From Escarpia spicata (taxonomy: Eukaryota; Annelida; Polychaeta; Sabellida; Siboglinidae), in NCBI GenBank assembly GCA_963995525.1, contig OZ023206.1:41656969-41720968 (forward strand): a stretch of 64,000 nucleotides of DNA, given 5' to 3'. The position numbers were made by a program, and so were the translations under genes. Of this stretch, positions 9,211 to 21,065 are shown piece by piece; within the stretch, counting starts at the first letter, position 1; each line of letters begins with the position of its first letter. The notes under the pieces were generated by a model. The model ran no database searches. It saw nothing but the letters and a program-made list of their open reading frames with translations, and was not told where the DNA came from.

Positions 9211-9654
9211 TCACACATCGGAAAAGTTCATCGTACACGAACTCCCGACAAAATGTAAGTGCTCACCACTTTTTAATGGATTTAATTTTAAATCTAACAT
9301 GCATGCAGGGTAAATGCCATGACCACGACATTCGCCTGATTTCACGCAAGAAATCCTTTCATTGTTGTCAGGTTCCAGGCTGACATGTGTGGCTGTCACA
9401 CAGAGACTATTGTGGCAGAGATGTGAAGCATCCAGATTCGCTCTTATAAATGTTCTCCTGTGGTGCAGCATATAGCTTAACCGGTGTGCCGTTATGGTAC
9501 GTCTATTGCCACATCTAAACTTGCAGCTAACTGCTCCGTATTTCACCCCTGTGCCTTTTGTGCAGCCTGTCCACAATATACATTGATTGTTTGTTGAAAT
9601 AGACACATTTTCATTAATTTTGTCTGCATATTTTTCGTAAAACCTGTCGTCCAT
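9211..9654 (-). CDS. His-Me finger endonuclease, unit 3, shortened active-site loop
   Basis: A 147-residue variant. Nine bases of the usual sequence are replaced by three (tca at 9368-9370), so residues His96-Gly97-Val98 become a single Asp. The frame stays open and all Cys/His ligands remain, but the spacing between the catalytic His78 and the following Asn pair falls from 21 to 19 residues. In I-PpoI-type enzymes that Asn binds the catalytic metal, so activity of this copy is doubtful. This event accounts for the 3799-bp interval between units 3 and 4. Confidence 0.83.
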   Translation of the reverse strand: MDDRFYEKYADKINENVSISTNNQCILWTGCTKGTGVKYGAVSCKFRCGNRRTITAHRLSYMLHHRRTFIRANLDASHLCHNSLCVTATHVSLEPDNNERISCVKSGECRGHGIYPACMLDLKLNPLKSGEHLHFVGSSCTMNFSDV

Positions 9655-10543
9655 GATGCCTCACTGTGTAGCGTGTTTCCGTTGCTAGGGACTTTAATTA
9701 GGTTTGGCAATTTTTGAGAAAAAAATTGAAATTACTATATTTTTGAGGCACTCCTATCTCAAACACTGTGCAATATTTTTTTTTTTAATTCATCCACATG
9801 TTTTTTTTCTATACACATTTCAAAAGCGCCACCCTACTTGACCGGGCACCATATGAGTAAGCATTTTACTGTTGGACATATTCTAATCTGGCATAACTCT
9901 ACACTGTACACACTTTCTCATCCGGCATATATGAAGACCTAACCCTATTTTCCAGAAAGCCCAGTATGTTTTCTGTAAACATATCACATACAGGCAGTTG
10001 TTATGTTGCATTTATATTTATATTGATTTTTTTACTTTTTCCCTATTAGACAACTATAATTATACATGATATATGACCTTAAAGTGTGGATTCTTCAAAG
10101 GCCAGACGTCTTAATGAGTTCAATTGCACAGTATTACACAACCCAATTAGTAGACATTCAATACACTGTGGCACTTGCCTGATTGAGTACTGATCAAGTC
10201 AGGTGACTGTATGTCCTGGCAGCCTGGGCCTAGGAGCTGAATGCCAGTAGTCACTCTGCCAAGATGTCATTAGGGTTGCTCCCAACCTCTTCACATGTGT
10301 TTAATTAGCTGAAGTAAACAAAAAAAGATTGTTTAATCACCCTTCTGCAATGTCATTGGTCCATTTATGATATAGATTTCCAAATGGAGGCTTCACTAAT
10401 GTGATTCTCTCCCCACCCCCCTTATCACACCCAAGTTCTGTCACTGTGATTTGGACTTTCAGACTCATTAGAAGTCTGTGATTTCAAATAACGGTTTGTC
10501 CCTTTCAACTGTGATTCTGCCGGGATTATTCTGCATTATTACA

Positions 10544-12700
10544 ATGAAGGAGACTGCAAATTATGAGACTGGTAAACTTAGCAAACATAGTGATAGGAAG
10601 ACACCGCCTGTTAGAGGAATGAGGAGAAATCGGTGCGGTTTCCAACAAGGCCACCCACATTTTGAAGCAATGCATGGCGAATCAACAGAAACACCAGACA
10701 GTCATGTATGGATGCCACGACTCGGCATGGCTGACTTTTCAAGAGTCGTACAAGAAACTTCTGGTGGACTGTTAACGGTACCCGATGCTGACGGCAAGCC
10801 TGGCAATAGCAAAATTCTACGACCGCGGCCATACCGATGCCCAGATTTAACAGACAGCTACCTCCAGCCAGACGAAAATCAAGGAGGAACCGAGATGCGT
10901 CTGCTAAATATGGAAAAGAGTGCTCAGATGTGGAATGAATGTTACACTGAGCACGCCTGCAAGACGACGTGCACTTCTCCACAGTTTCAAATATACCATG
11001 AACAACAGATTGGTCTCTGTTGGAAGCAATCACTCCGATGTACAAATTGTGACTATCATTCGCGCATGTACAAACTGTACACTGAGGTCAGCACTGGACG
11101 TAGTGGTCAGCGAGCTGCTACAACTAATGTCGCACTTCACGTCGGTCTCCAGGATTCGACAATAGGGACCACAAAGATCCGTCACATTCTAGCTGCAATG
11201 GACACACCACCACCTAGTCGCACAGGATTACAGAGAACTGCAAACAAGGTCGCAACTGTCACCGCACAAGCAACCATGGACGACTTACACAGGAGAAGAC
11301 AGAAAACAAAAGAGATCAACACTCTGCGTGGTCTGCCAGAAGATGCTCCGATTAACATAAGCGTCGATGTTCGGTACAACTCCACAAATCTCAAAAACAC
11401 TTACAGCTGTGGTGGGCAGAATGCGTCACAGGCTTTGGGAACTGCAATCAGTTGGCAAACCGGTGAAAAGGAAATCATAGCTTTCTGGATGGACAGCAAG
11501 CTGTGTAAACTAGGAGCTACACTTCGGAACAAGGGTGTCAATGTCACCTGTCCTGGCCATGCTGGTTGCACGGCCAATGTGCAAGCAACAGATCCGCTGT
11601 CCGAGTACAGAATTGGGAAACAAATTGGCGACAGTTTAGCACAAGATGACGTTGCAATCAAGTATGTTGCTACAGACGGTGATGCATTAGCATCGCGAGG
11701 TGTACAAGATGCAATGCCAGCAGGTATGGAGACACAGAGGCAATCCGATACGACGCATCTGTCTCAAACGCAATTTCGTCATATCACGAAAGCATCATTC
11801 TCCCCCAGGATGTTTCCAGGAGAAACTGCTGCAAGGCGAGCAGAAAACAGAAAAATGTTTGCGGAAGATGTGAAAACAAGATGCCAGAAGATCTACACAA
11901 GTGTCCACATACTTCACGACAGTGACACGACAGTTATAACTAGACGTATGCCCGACATCATTCAAGCCACACTCGACTGCTATTCTGGCTCATGCAGAAA
12001 CTGTCGCAGACATGCAATTGTCTGCCGTGGTGGTCGCAAGAATTGGTGGAATACTTCACAGCATTTGAAGGCCTGCGGCCTCACGCGACTAAATATGACA
12101 GACAGTGATCGAGCAACACTTCAAGGACTGATTGAAATGCGTCTTGGCAATGCCGCACTTCAAATGACACGACGCAGACTAACAACAAATCCAAATGAAT
12201 CTGCAAACAGAGCTTTTTCCGCATCGTTACCTAAGAATGTTAAATTCAGTCGAAATGCACTGGGACGTGTGTCTTCAGTCATCGATCGTCTAAACTACGG
12301 TGCTGGAGATTCAATGCTACGAAAATTGGAAAATGTACAGTGTCCCATTACAAAGGGTGGAAGAGTTGCTCACGCTGTTAAACGGATCCAGCAAGATGTA
12401 GTTTACCAACGACAATATGCCAGACGGCCATCGGTGCGCCTACACAGACGAGCCACCAAGTCAAAGAGGATGAGAGACTACATTAGGGCGAAACGACAGA
12501 GATGCCAAGCCGACATCTACAGAAAGAGTCAACTTGATCCCAAACCAGCAAGTCATACAGTAACAACAGTAGCAGTGACAGCAACGGCAGTTACACCAGT
12601 GAGAAGGAGGCGCCGACAGCCACCGGGAAATCGTACTGATCACCCATATTCGTTAAGGTCACGAAAATCGGCCGATCACTCTTACGCAAGCAGAGAGTAG
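10544..12700 (+). CDS. Mutator-like DDE transposase, unit 4
   Basis: Intact 718-residue copy identical to the unit 2 protein. It is the first unit whose downstream spacer carries the extra C (12941) that marks units 4, 6 and 8-12. Confidence 0.9.
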   Translation: MKETANYETGKLSKHSDRKTPPVRGMRRNRCGFQQGHPHFEAMHGESTETPDSHVWMPRLGMADFSRVVQETSGGLLTVPDADGKPGNSKILRPRPYRCPDLTDSYLQPDENQGGTEMRLLNMEKSAQMWNECYTEHACKTTCTSPQFQIYHEQQIGLCWKQSLRCTNCDYHSRMYKLYTEVSTGRSGQRAATTNVALHVGLQDSTIGTTKIRHILAAMDTPPPSRTGLQRTANKVATVTAQATMDDLHRRRQKTKEINTLRGLPEDAPINISVDVRYNSTNLKNTYSCGGQNASQALGTAISWQTGEKEIIAFWMDSKLCKLGATLRNKGVNVTCPGHAGCTANVQATDPLSEYRIGKQIGDSLAQDDVAIKYVATDGDALASRGVQDAMPAGMETQRQSDTTHLSQTQFRHITKASFSPRMFPGETAARRAENRKMFAEDVKTRCQKIYTSVHILHDSDTTVITRRMPDIIQATLDCYSGSCRNCRRHAIVCRGGRKNWWNTSQHLKACGLTRLNMTDSDRATLQGLIEMRLGNAALQMTRRRLTTNPNESANRAFSASLPKNVKFSRNALGRVSSVIDRLNYGAGDSMLRKLENVQCPITKGGRVAHAVKRIQQDVVYQRQYARRPSVRLHRRATKSKRMRDYIRAKRQRCQADIYRKSQLDPKPASHTVTTVAVTATAVTPVRRRRRQPPGNRTDHPYSLRSRKSADHSYASRE

Positions 12701-13010
12701 ACAGACACACAGACACGCATACACATGAGCACAATGTGCATACACAACATTATAACAATACGACATTCTGTATTTCTGCAGCGTCTACTTGGGCTGCAAA
12801 CTGACCATCATCCATGCAAACACAATGTGAAGACCTAGACCATCCGACACACACGACACCATCTGCCTGCCGACATTCATGCAAACACAATCAGACTACG
12901 AGCACCACGAACATCTTGAGTACCACGATCAATCGACACGCATGCAATGCTACATCAGTGACAGCAGGGGCTGACTGATGTCGACATATATCAGTGACCA
13001 GTTGTAACGA

Positions 13011-13460
13011 TCACACATCGGAAAAGTTCATCGTACACGAACTCCCGACAAAATGTAAGTGCTCACCACTTTTTAATGGATTTAATTTTAAATCTAACAT
13101 GCATGCAGGGTAAATGCCATGACCACGACATTCGCCTGATTTCACGCAAGAAATCCTTTCATTGTTGACACCGTGTGGTTCCAGGCTGACATGTGTGGCT
13201 GTCACACAGAGACTATTGTGGCAGAGATGTGAAGCATCCAGATTCGCTCTTATAAATGTTCTCCTGTGGTGCAGCATATAGCTTAACCGGTGTGCCGTTA
13301 TGGTACGTCTATTGCCACATCTAAACTTGCAGCTAACTGCTCCGTATTTCACCCCTGTGCCTTTTGTGCAGCCTGTCCACAATATACATTGATTGTTTGT
13401 TGAAATAGACACATTTTCATTAATTTTGTCTGCATATTTTTCGTAAAACCTGTCGTCCAT
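13011..13460 (-). CDS. His-Me finger endonuclease, unit 4
   Basis: Intact 149-residue copy identical to unit 1. The adjacent unit 3 loop deletion has not spread here. Confidence 0.88.
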   Translation of the reverse strand: MDDRFYEKYADKINENVSISTNNQCILWTGCTKGTGVKYGAVSCKFRCGNRRTITAHRLSYMLHHRRTFIRANLDASHLCHNSLCVTATHVSLEPHGVNNERISCVKSGECRGHGIYPACMLDLKLNPLKSGEHLHFVGSSCTMNFSDV

Positions 13461-14349
13461 GATGCCTCACTGTGTAGCGTGTTTCCGTTGCTAGGGACTT
13501 TAATTAGGTTTGGCAATTTTTGAGAAAAAAATTGAAATTACTATATTTTTGAGGCACTCCTATCTCAAACACTGTGCAATATTTTTTTTTTTAATTCATC
13601 CACATGTTTTTTTTCTATACACATTTCAAAAGCGCCACCCTACTTGACCGGGCACCATATGAGTAAGCATTTTACTGTTGGACATATTCTAATCTGGCAT
13701 AACTCTACACTGTACACACTTTCTCATCCGGCATATATGAAGACCTAACCCTATTTTCCAGAAAGCCCAGTATGTTTTCTGTAAACATATCACATACAGG
13801 CAGTTGTTATGTTGCATTTATATTTATATTGATTTTTTTACTTTTTCCCTATTAGACAACTATAATTATACATGATATATGACCTTAAAGTGTGGATTCT
13901 TCAAAGGCCAGACGTCTTAATGAGTTCAATTGCACAGTATTACACAACCCAATTAGTAGACATTCAATACACTGTGGCACTTGCCTGATTGAGTACTGAT
14001 CAAGTCAGGTGACTGTATGTCCTGGCAGCCTGGGCCTAGGAGCTGAATGCCAGTAGTCACTCTGCCAAGATGTCATTAGGGTTGCTCCCAACCTCTTCAC
14101 ATGTGTTTAATTAGCTGAAGTAAACAAAAAAAGATTGTTTAATCACCCTTCTGCAATGTCATTGGTCCATTTATGATATAGATTTCCAAATGGAGGCTTC
14201 ACTAATGTGATTCTCTCCCCACCCCCCTTATCACACCCAAGTTCTGTCACTGTGATTTGGACTTTCAGACTCATTAGAAGTCTGTGATTTCAAATAACGG
14301 TTTGTCCCTTTCAACTGTGATTCTGCCGGGATTATTCTGCATTATTACA

Positions 14350-16506
14350 ATGAAGGAGACTGCAAATTATGAGACTGGTAAACTTAGCAAACATAGTGAT
14401 AGGAAGACACCGCCTGTTAGAGGAATGAGGAGAAATCGGTGCGGTTTCCAACAAGGCCACCCACATTTTGAAGCAATGCATGGCGAATCAACAGAAACAC
14501 CAGACAGTCATGTATGGATGCCACGACTCGGCATGGCTGACTTTTCAAGAGTCGTACAAGAAACTTCTGGTGGACTGTTAACGGTACCCGATGCTGACGG
14601 CAAGCCTGGCAATAGCAAAATTCTACGACCGCGGCCATACCGATGCCCAGATTTAACAGACAGCTACCTCCAGCCAGACGAAAATCAAGGAGGAACCGAG
14701 ATGCGTCTGCTAAATATGGAAAAGAGTGCTCAGATGTGGAATGAATGTTACACTGAGCACGCCTGCAAGACGACGTGCACTTCTCCACAGTTTCAAATAT
14801 ACCATGAACAACAGATTGGTCTCTGTTGGAAGCAATCACTCCGATGTACAAATTGTGACTATCATTCGCGCATGTACAAACTGTACACTGAGGTCAGCAC
14901 TGGACGTAGTGGTCAGCGAGCTGCTACAACTAATGTCGCACTTCACGTCGGTCTCCAGGATTCGACAATAGGGACCACAAAGATCCGTCACATTCTAGCT
15001 GCAATGGACACACCACCACCTAGTCGCACAGGATTACAGAGAACTGCAAACAAGGTCGCAACTGTCACCGCACAAGCAACCATGGACGACTTACACAGGA
15101 GAAGACAGAAAACAAAAGAGATCAACACTCTGCGTGGTCTGCCAGAAGATGCTCCGATTAACATAAGCGTCGATGTTCGGTACAACTCCACAAATCTCAA
15201 AAACACTTACAGCTGTGGTGGGCAGAATGCGTCACAGGCTTTGGGAACTGCAATCAGTTGGCAAACCGGTGAAAAGGAAATCATAGCTTTCTGGATGGAC
15301 AGCAAGCTGTGTAAACTAGGAGCTACACTTCGGAACAAGGGTGTCAATGTCACCTGTCCTGGCCATGCTGGTTGCACGGCCAATGTGCAAGCAACAGATC
15401 CGCTGTCCGAGTACAGAATTGGGAAACAAATTGGCGACAGTTTAGCACAAGATGACGTTGCAATCAAGTATGTTGCTACAGACGGTGATGCATTAGCATC
15501 GCGAGGTGTACAAGATGCAATGCCAGCAGGTATGGAGACACAGAGGCAATCCGATACGACGCATCTGTCTCAAACGCAATTTCGTCATATCACGAAAGCA
15601 TCATTCTCCCCCAGGATGTTTCCAGGAGAAACTGCTGCAAGGCGAGCAGAAAACAGAAAAATGTTTGCGGAAGATGTGAAAACAAGATGCCAGAAGATCT
15701 ACACAAGTGTCCACATACTTCACGACAGTGACACGACAGTTATAACTAGACGTATGCCCGACATCATTCAAGCCACACTCGACTGCTATTCTGGCTCATG
15801 CAGAAACTGTCGCAGACATGCAATTGTCTGCCGTGGTGGTCGCAAGAATTGGTGGAATACTTCACAGCATTTGAAGGCCTGCGGCCTCACGCGACTAAAT
15901 ATGACAGACAGTGATCGAGCAACACTTCAAGGACTGATTGAAATGCGTCTTGGCAATGCCGCACTTCAAATGACACGACGCAGACTAACAACAAATCCAA
16001 ATGAATCTGCAAACAGAGCTTTTTCCGCATCGTTACCTAAGAATGTTAAATTCAGTCGAAATGCACTGGGACGTGTGTCTTCAGTCATCGATCGTCTAAA
16101 CTACGGTGCTGGAGATTCAATGCTACGAAAATTGGAAAATGTACAGTGTCCCATTACAAAGGGTGGAAGAGTTGCTCACGCTGTTAAACGGATCCAGCAA
16201 GATGTAGTTTACCAACGACAATATGCCAGACGGCCATCGGTGCGCCTACACAGACGAGCCACCAAGTCAAAGAGGATGAGAGACTACATTAGGGCGAAAC
16301 GACAGAGATGCCAAGCCGACATCTACAGAAAGAGTCAACTTGATCCCAAACCAGCAAGTCATACAGTAACAACAGTAGCAGTGACAGCAACGGCAGTTAC
16401 ACCAGTGAGAAGGAGGCGCCGACAGCCACCGGGAAATCGTACTGATCACCCATATTCGTTAAGGTCACGAAAATCGGCCGATCACTCTTACGCAAGCAGA
16501 GAGTAG
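14350..16506 (+). CDS. Mutator-like DDE transposase, unit 5
   Basis: Intact 718-residue copy identical to the reference protein. Its downstream spacer lacks the extra C that both neighbouring units (4 and 6) carry. Confidence 0.9.
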   Translation: MKETANYETGKLSKHSDRKTPPVRGMRRNRCGFQQGHPHFEAMHGESTETPDSHVWMPRLGMADFSRVVQETSGGLLTVPDADGKPGNSKILRPRPYRCPDLTDSYLQPDENQGGTEMRLLNMEKSAQMWNECYTEHACKTTCTSPQFQIYHEQQIGLCWKQSLRCTNCDYHSRMYKLYTEVSTGRSGQRAATTNVALHVGLQDSTIGTTKIRHILAAMDTPPPSRTGLQRTANKVATVTAQATMDDLHRRRQKTKEINTLRGLPEDAPINISVDVRYNSTNLKNTYSCGGQNASQALGTAISWQTGEKEIIAFWMDSKLCKLGATLRNKGVNVTCPGHAGCTANVQATDPLSEYRIGKQIGDSLAQDDVAIKYVATDGDALASRGVQDAMPAGMETQRQSDTTHLSQTQFRHITKASFSPRMFPGETAARRAENRKMFAEDVKTRCQKIYTSVHILHDSDTTVITRRMPDIIQATLDCYSGSCRNCRRHAIVCRGGRKNWWNTSQHLKACGLTRLNMTDSDRATLQGLIEMRLGNAALQMTRRRLTTNPNESANRAFSASLPKNVKFSRNALGRVSSVIDRLNYGAGDSMLRKLENVQCPITKGGRVAHAVKRIQQDVVYQRQYARRPSVRLHRRATKSKRMRDYIRAKRQRCQADIYRKSQLDPKPASHTVTTVAVTATAVTPVRRRRRQPPGNRTDHPYSLRSRKSADHSYASRE

Positions 16507-16815
16507 ACAGACACACAGACACGCATACACATGAGCACAATGTGCATACACAACATTATAACAATACGACATTCTGTATTTCTGCAGCGTCTACTTGGGC
16601 TGCAAACTGACCATCATCCATGCAAACACAATGTGAAGACCTAGACCATCCGACACACACGACACCATCTGCCTGCCGACATTCATGCAAACACAATCAG
16701 ACTACGAGCACCACGAACATCTTGAGTACCACGATCAATCGACACGATGCAATGCTACATCAGTGACAGCAGGGGCTGACTGATGTCGACATATATCAGT
16801 GACCAGTTGTAACGA

Positions 16816-17265
16816 TCACACATCGGAAAAGTTCATCGTACACGAACTCCCGACAAAATGTAAGTGCTCACCACTTTTTAATGGATTTAATTTTAAATCT
16901 AACATGCATGCAGGGTAAATGCCATGACCACGACATTCGCCTGATTTCACGCAAGAAATCCTTTCATTGTTGACACCGTGTGGTTCCAGGCTGACATGTG
17001 TGGCTGTCACACAGAGACTATTGTGGCAGAGATGTGAAGCATCCAGATTCGCTCTTATAAATGTTCTCCTGTGGTGCAGCATATAGCTTAACCGGTGTGC
17101 CGTTATGGTACGTCTATTGCCACATCTAAACTTGCAGCTAACTGCTCCGTATTTCACCCCTGTGCCTTTTGTGCAGCCTGTCCACAATATACATTGATTG
17201 TTTGTTGAAATAGACACATTTTCATTAATTTTGTCTGCATATTTTTCGTAAAACCTGTCGTCCAT
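16816..17265 (-). CDS. His-Me finger endonuclease, unit 5
   Basis: Intact 149-residue copy identical to unit 1. The upstream spacer (17266-18148) has lost one 6-bp repeat of a tttata-type run near 17620-17630, which explains the 3799-bp interval to unit 6. The loss is a simple slippage-type deletion. Confidence 0.88.
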   Translation of the reverse strand: MDDRFYEKYADKINENVSISTNNQCILWTGCTKGTGVKYGAVSCKFRCGNRRTITAHRLSYMLHHRRTFIRANLDASHLCHNSLCVTATHVSLEPHGVNNERISCVKSGECRGHGIYPACMLDLKLNPLKSGEHLHFVGSSCTMNFSDV

Positions 17266-18148
17266 GATGCCTCACTGTGTAGCGTGTTTCCGTTGCTAGG
17301 GACTTTAATTAGGTTTGGCAATTTTTGAGAAAAAAATTGAAATTACTATATTTTTGAGGCACTCCTATCTCAAACACTGTGCAATATTTTTTTTTTTAAT
17401 TCATCCACATGTTTTTTTTCTATACACATTTCAAAAGCGCCACCCTACTTGACCGGGCACCATATGAGTAAGCATTTTACTGTTGGACATATTCTAATCT
17501 GGCATAACTCTACACTGTACACACTTTCTCATCCGGCATATATGAAGACCTAACCCTATTTTCCAGAAAGCCCAGTATGTTTTCTGTAAACATATCACAT
17601 ACAGGCAGTTGTTATGTTGCATTTATATTGATTTTTTTACTTTTTCCCTATTAGACAACTATAATTATACATGATATATGACCTTAAAGTGTGGATTCTT
17701 CAAAGGCCAGACGTCTTAATGAGTTCAATTGCACAGTATTACACAACCCAATTAGTAGACATTCAATACACTGTGGCACTTGCCTGATTGAGTACTGATC
17801 AAGTCAGGTGACTGTATGTCCTGGCAGCCTGGGCCTAGGAGCTGAATGCCAGTAGTCACTCTGCCAAGATGTCATTAGGGTTGCTCCCAACCTCTTCACA
17901 TGTGTTTAATTAGCTGAAGTAAACAAAAAAAGATTGTTTAATCACCCTTCTGCAATGTCATTGGTCCATTTATGATATAGATTTCCAAATGGAGGCTTCA
18001 CTAATGTGATTCTCTCCCCACCCCCCTTATCACACCCAAGTTCTGTCACTGTGATTTGGACTTTCAGACTCATTAGAAGTCTGTGATTTCAAATAACGGT
18101 TTGTCCCTTTCAACTGTGATTCTGCCGGGATTATTCTGCATTATTACA

Positions 18149-20305
18149 ATGAAGGAGACTGCAAATTATGAGACTGGTAAACTTAGCAAACATAGTGATA
18201 GGAAGACACCGCCTGTTAGAGGAATGAGGAGAAATCGGTGCGGTTTCCAACAAGGCCACCCACATTTTGAAGCAATGCATGGCGAATCAACAGAAACACC
18301 AGACAGTCATGTATGGATGCCACGACTCGGCATGGCTGACTTTTCAAGAGTCGTACAAGAAACTTCTGGTGGACTGTTAACGGTACCCGATGCTGACGGC
18401 AAGCCTGGCAATAGCAAAATTCTACGACCGCGGCCATACCGATGCCCAGATTTAACAGACAGCTACCTCCAGCCAGACGAAAATCAAGGAGGAACCGAGA
18501 TGCGTCTGCTAAATATGGAAAAGAGTGCTCAGATGTGGAATGAATGTTACACTGAGCACGCCTGCAAGACGACGTGCACTTCTCCACAGTTTCAAATATA
18601 CCATGAACAACAGATTGGTCTCTGTTGGAAGCAATCACTCCGATGTACAAATTGTGACTATCATTCGCGCATGTACAAACTGTACACTGAGGTCAGCACT
18701 GGACGTAGTGGTCAGCGAGCTGCTACAACTAATGTCGCACTTCACGTCGGTCTCCAGGATTCGACAATAGGGACCACAAAGATCCGTCACATTCTAGCTG
18801 CAATGGACACACCACCACCTAGTCGCACAGGATTACAGAGAACTGCAAACAAGGTCGCAACTGTCACCGCACAAGCAACCATGGACGACTTACACAGGAG
18901 AAGACAGAAAACAAAAGAGATCAACACTCTGCGTGGTCTGCCAGAAGATGCTCCGATTAACATAAGCGTCGATGTTCGGTACAACTCCACAAATCTCAAA
19001 AACACTTACAGCTGTGGTGGGCAGAATGCGTCACAGGCTTTGGGAACTGCAATCAGTTGGCAAACCGGTGAAAAGGAAATCATAGCTTTCTGGATGGACA
19101 GCAAGCTGTGTAAACTAGGAGCTACACTTCGGAACAAGGGTGTCAATGTCACCTGTCCTGGCCATGCTGGTTGCACGGCCAATGTGCAAGCAACAGATCC
19201 GCTGTCCGAGTACAGAATTGGGAAACAAATTGGCGACAGTTTAGCACAAGATGACGTTGCAATCAAGTATGTTGCTACAGACGGTGATGCATTAGCATCG
19301 CGAGGTGTACAAGATGCAATGCCAGCAGGTATGGAGACACAGAGGCAATCCGATACGACGCATCTGTCTCAAACGCAATTTCGTCATATCACGAAAGCAT
19401 CATTCTCCCCCAGGATGTTTCCAGGAGAAACTGCTGCAAGGCGAGCAGAAAACAGAAAAATGTTTGCGGAAGATGTGAAAACAAGATGCCAGAAGATCTA
19501 CACAAGTGTCCACATACTTCACGACAGTGACACGACAGTTATAACTAGACGTATGCCCGACATCATTCAAGCCACACTCGACTGCTATTCTGGCTCATGC
19601 AGAAACTGTCGCAGACATGCAATTGTCTGCCGTGGTGGTCGCAAGAATTGGTGGAATACTTCACAGCATTTGAAGGCCTGCGGCCTCACGCGACTAAATA
19701 TGACAGACAGTGATCGAGCAACACTTCAAGGACTGATTGAAATGCGTCTTGGCAATGCCGCACTTCAAATGACACGACGCAGACTAACAACAAATCCAAA
19801 TGAATCTGCAAACAGAGCTTTTTCCGCATCGTTACCTAAGAATGTTAAATTCAGTCGAAATGCACTGGGACGTGTGTCTTCAGTCATCGATCGTCTAAAC
19901 TACGGTGCTGGAGATTCAATGCTACGAAAATTGGAAAATGTACAGTGTCCCATTACAAAGGGTGGAAGAGTTGCTCACGCTGTTAAACGGATCCAGCAAG
20001 ATGTAGTTTACCAACGACAATATGCCAGACGGCCATCGGTGCGCCTACACAGACGAGCCACCAAGTCAAAGAGGATGAGAGACTACATTAGGGCGAAACG
20101 ACAGAGATGCCAAGCCGACATCTACAGAAAGAGTCAACTTGATCCCAAACCAGCAAGTCATACAGTAACAACAGTAGCAGTGACAGCAACGGCAGTTACA
20201 CCAGTGAGAAGGAGGCGCCGACAGCCACCGGGAAATCGTACTGATCACCCATATTCGTTAAGGTCACGAAAATCGGCCGATCACTCTTACGCAAGCAGAG
20301 AGTAG
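18149..20305 (+). CDS. Mutator-like DDE transposase, unit 6
   Basis: Intact 718-residue copy identical to the reference. The extra C of the convergent spacer is present at 20546. Confidence 0.9.
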   Translation: MKETANYETGKLSKHSDRKTPPVRGMRRNRCGFQQGHPHFEAMHGESTETPDSHVWMPRLGMADFSRVVQETSGGLLTVPDADGKPGNSKILRPRPYRCPDLTDSYLQPDENQGGTEMRLLNMEKSAQMWNECYTEHACKTTCTSPQFQIYHEQQIGLCWKQSLRCTNCDYHSRMYKLYTEVSTGRSGQRAATTNVALHVGLQDSTIGTTKIRHILAAMDTPPPSRTGLQRTANKVATVTAQATMDDLHRRRQKTKEINTLRGLPEDAPINISVDVRYNSTNLKNTYSCGGQNASQALGTAISWQTGEKEIIAFWMDSKLCKLGATLRNKGVNVTCPGHAGCTANVQATDPLSEYRIGKQIGDSLAQDDVAIKYVATDGDALASRGVQDAMPAGMETQRQSDTTHLSQTQFRHITKASFSPRMFPGETAARRAENRKMFAEDVKTRCQKIYTSVHILHDSDTTVITRRMPDIIQATLDCYSGSCRNCRRHAIVCRGGRKNWWNTSQHLKACGLTRLNMTDSDRATLQGLIEMRLGNAALQMTRRRLTTNPNESANRAFSASLPKNVKFSRNALGRVSSVIDRLNYGAGDSMLRKLENVQCPITKGGRVAHAVKRIQQDVVYQRQYARRPSVRLHRRATKSKRMRDYIRAKRQRCQADIYRKSQLDPKPASHTVTTVAVTATAVTPVRRRRRQPPGNRTDHPYSLRSRKSADHSYASRE

Positions 20306-20615
20306 ACAGACACACAGACACGCATACACATGAGCACAATGTGCATACACAACATTATAACAATACGACATTCTGTATTTCTGCAGCGTCTACTTGGGCT
20401 GCAAACTGACCATCATCCATGCAAACACAATGTGAAGACCTAGACCATCCGACACACACGACACCATCTGCCTGCCGACATTCATGCAAACACAATCAGA
20501 CTACGAGCACCACGAACATCTTGAGTACCACGATCAATCGACACGCATGCAATGCTACATCAGTGACAGCAGGGGCTGACTGATGTCGACATATATCAGT
20601 GACCAGTTGTAACGA

Positions 20616-21065
20616 TCACACATCGGAAAAGTTCATCGTACACGAACTCCCGACAAAATGTAAGTGCTCACCACTTTTTAATGGATTTAATTTTAAATCT
20701 AACATGCATGCAGGGTAAATGCCATGACCACGACATTCGCCTGATTTCACGCAAGAAATCCTTTCATTGTTGACACCGTGTGGTTCCAGGCTGACATGTG
20801 TGGCTGTCACACAGAGACTATTGTGGCAGAGATGTGAAGCATCCAGATTCGCTCTTATAAATTTTCTCCTGTGGTGCAGCATATAGCTTAACCGGTGTGC
20901 CGTTATGGTACGTCTATTGCCACATCTAAACTTGCAGCTAACTGCTCCGTATTTCACCCCTGTGCCTTTTGTGCAGCCTGTCCACAATATACATTGATTG
21001 TTTGTTGAAATAGACACATTTTCATTAATTTTGTCTGCATATTTTTCGTAAAACCTGTCGTCCAT
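20616..21065 (-). CDS. His-Me finger endonuclease, unit 6
   Basis: Intact 149-residue copy with one substitution (plus-strand G to T at 20863) changing Thr68 to Lys, ten residues before the catalytic His78. All putative zinc ligands and active-site residues are kept. Function is probably retained, though the extra charge lies in a region that contacts DNA in related enzymes. Confidence 0.87.
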   Translation of the reverse strand: MDDRFYEKYADKINENVSISTNNQCILWTGCTKGTGVKYGAVSCKFRCGNRRTITAHRLSYMLHHRRKFIRANLDASHLCHNSLCVTATHVSLEPHGVNNERISCVKSGECRGHGIYPACMLDLKLNPLKSGEHLHFVGSSCTMNFSDV

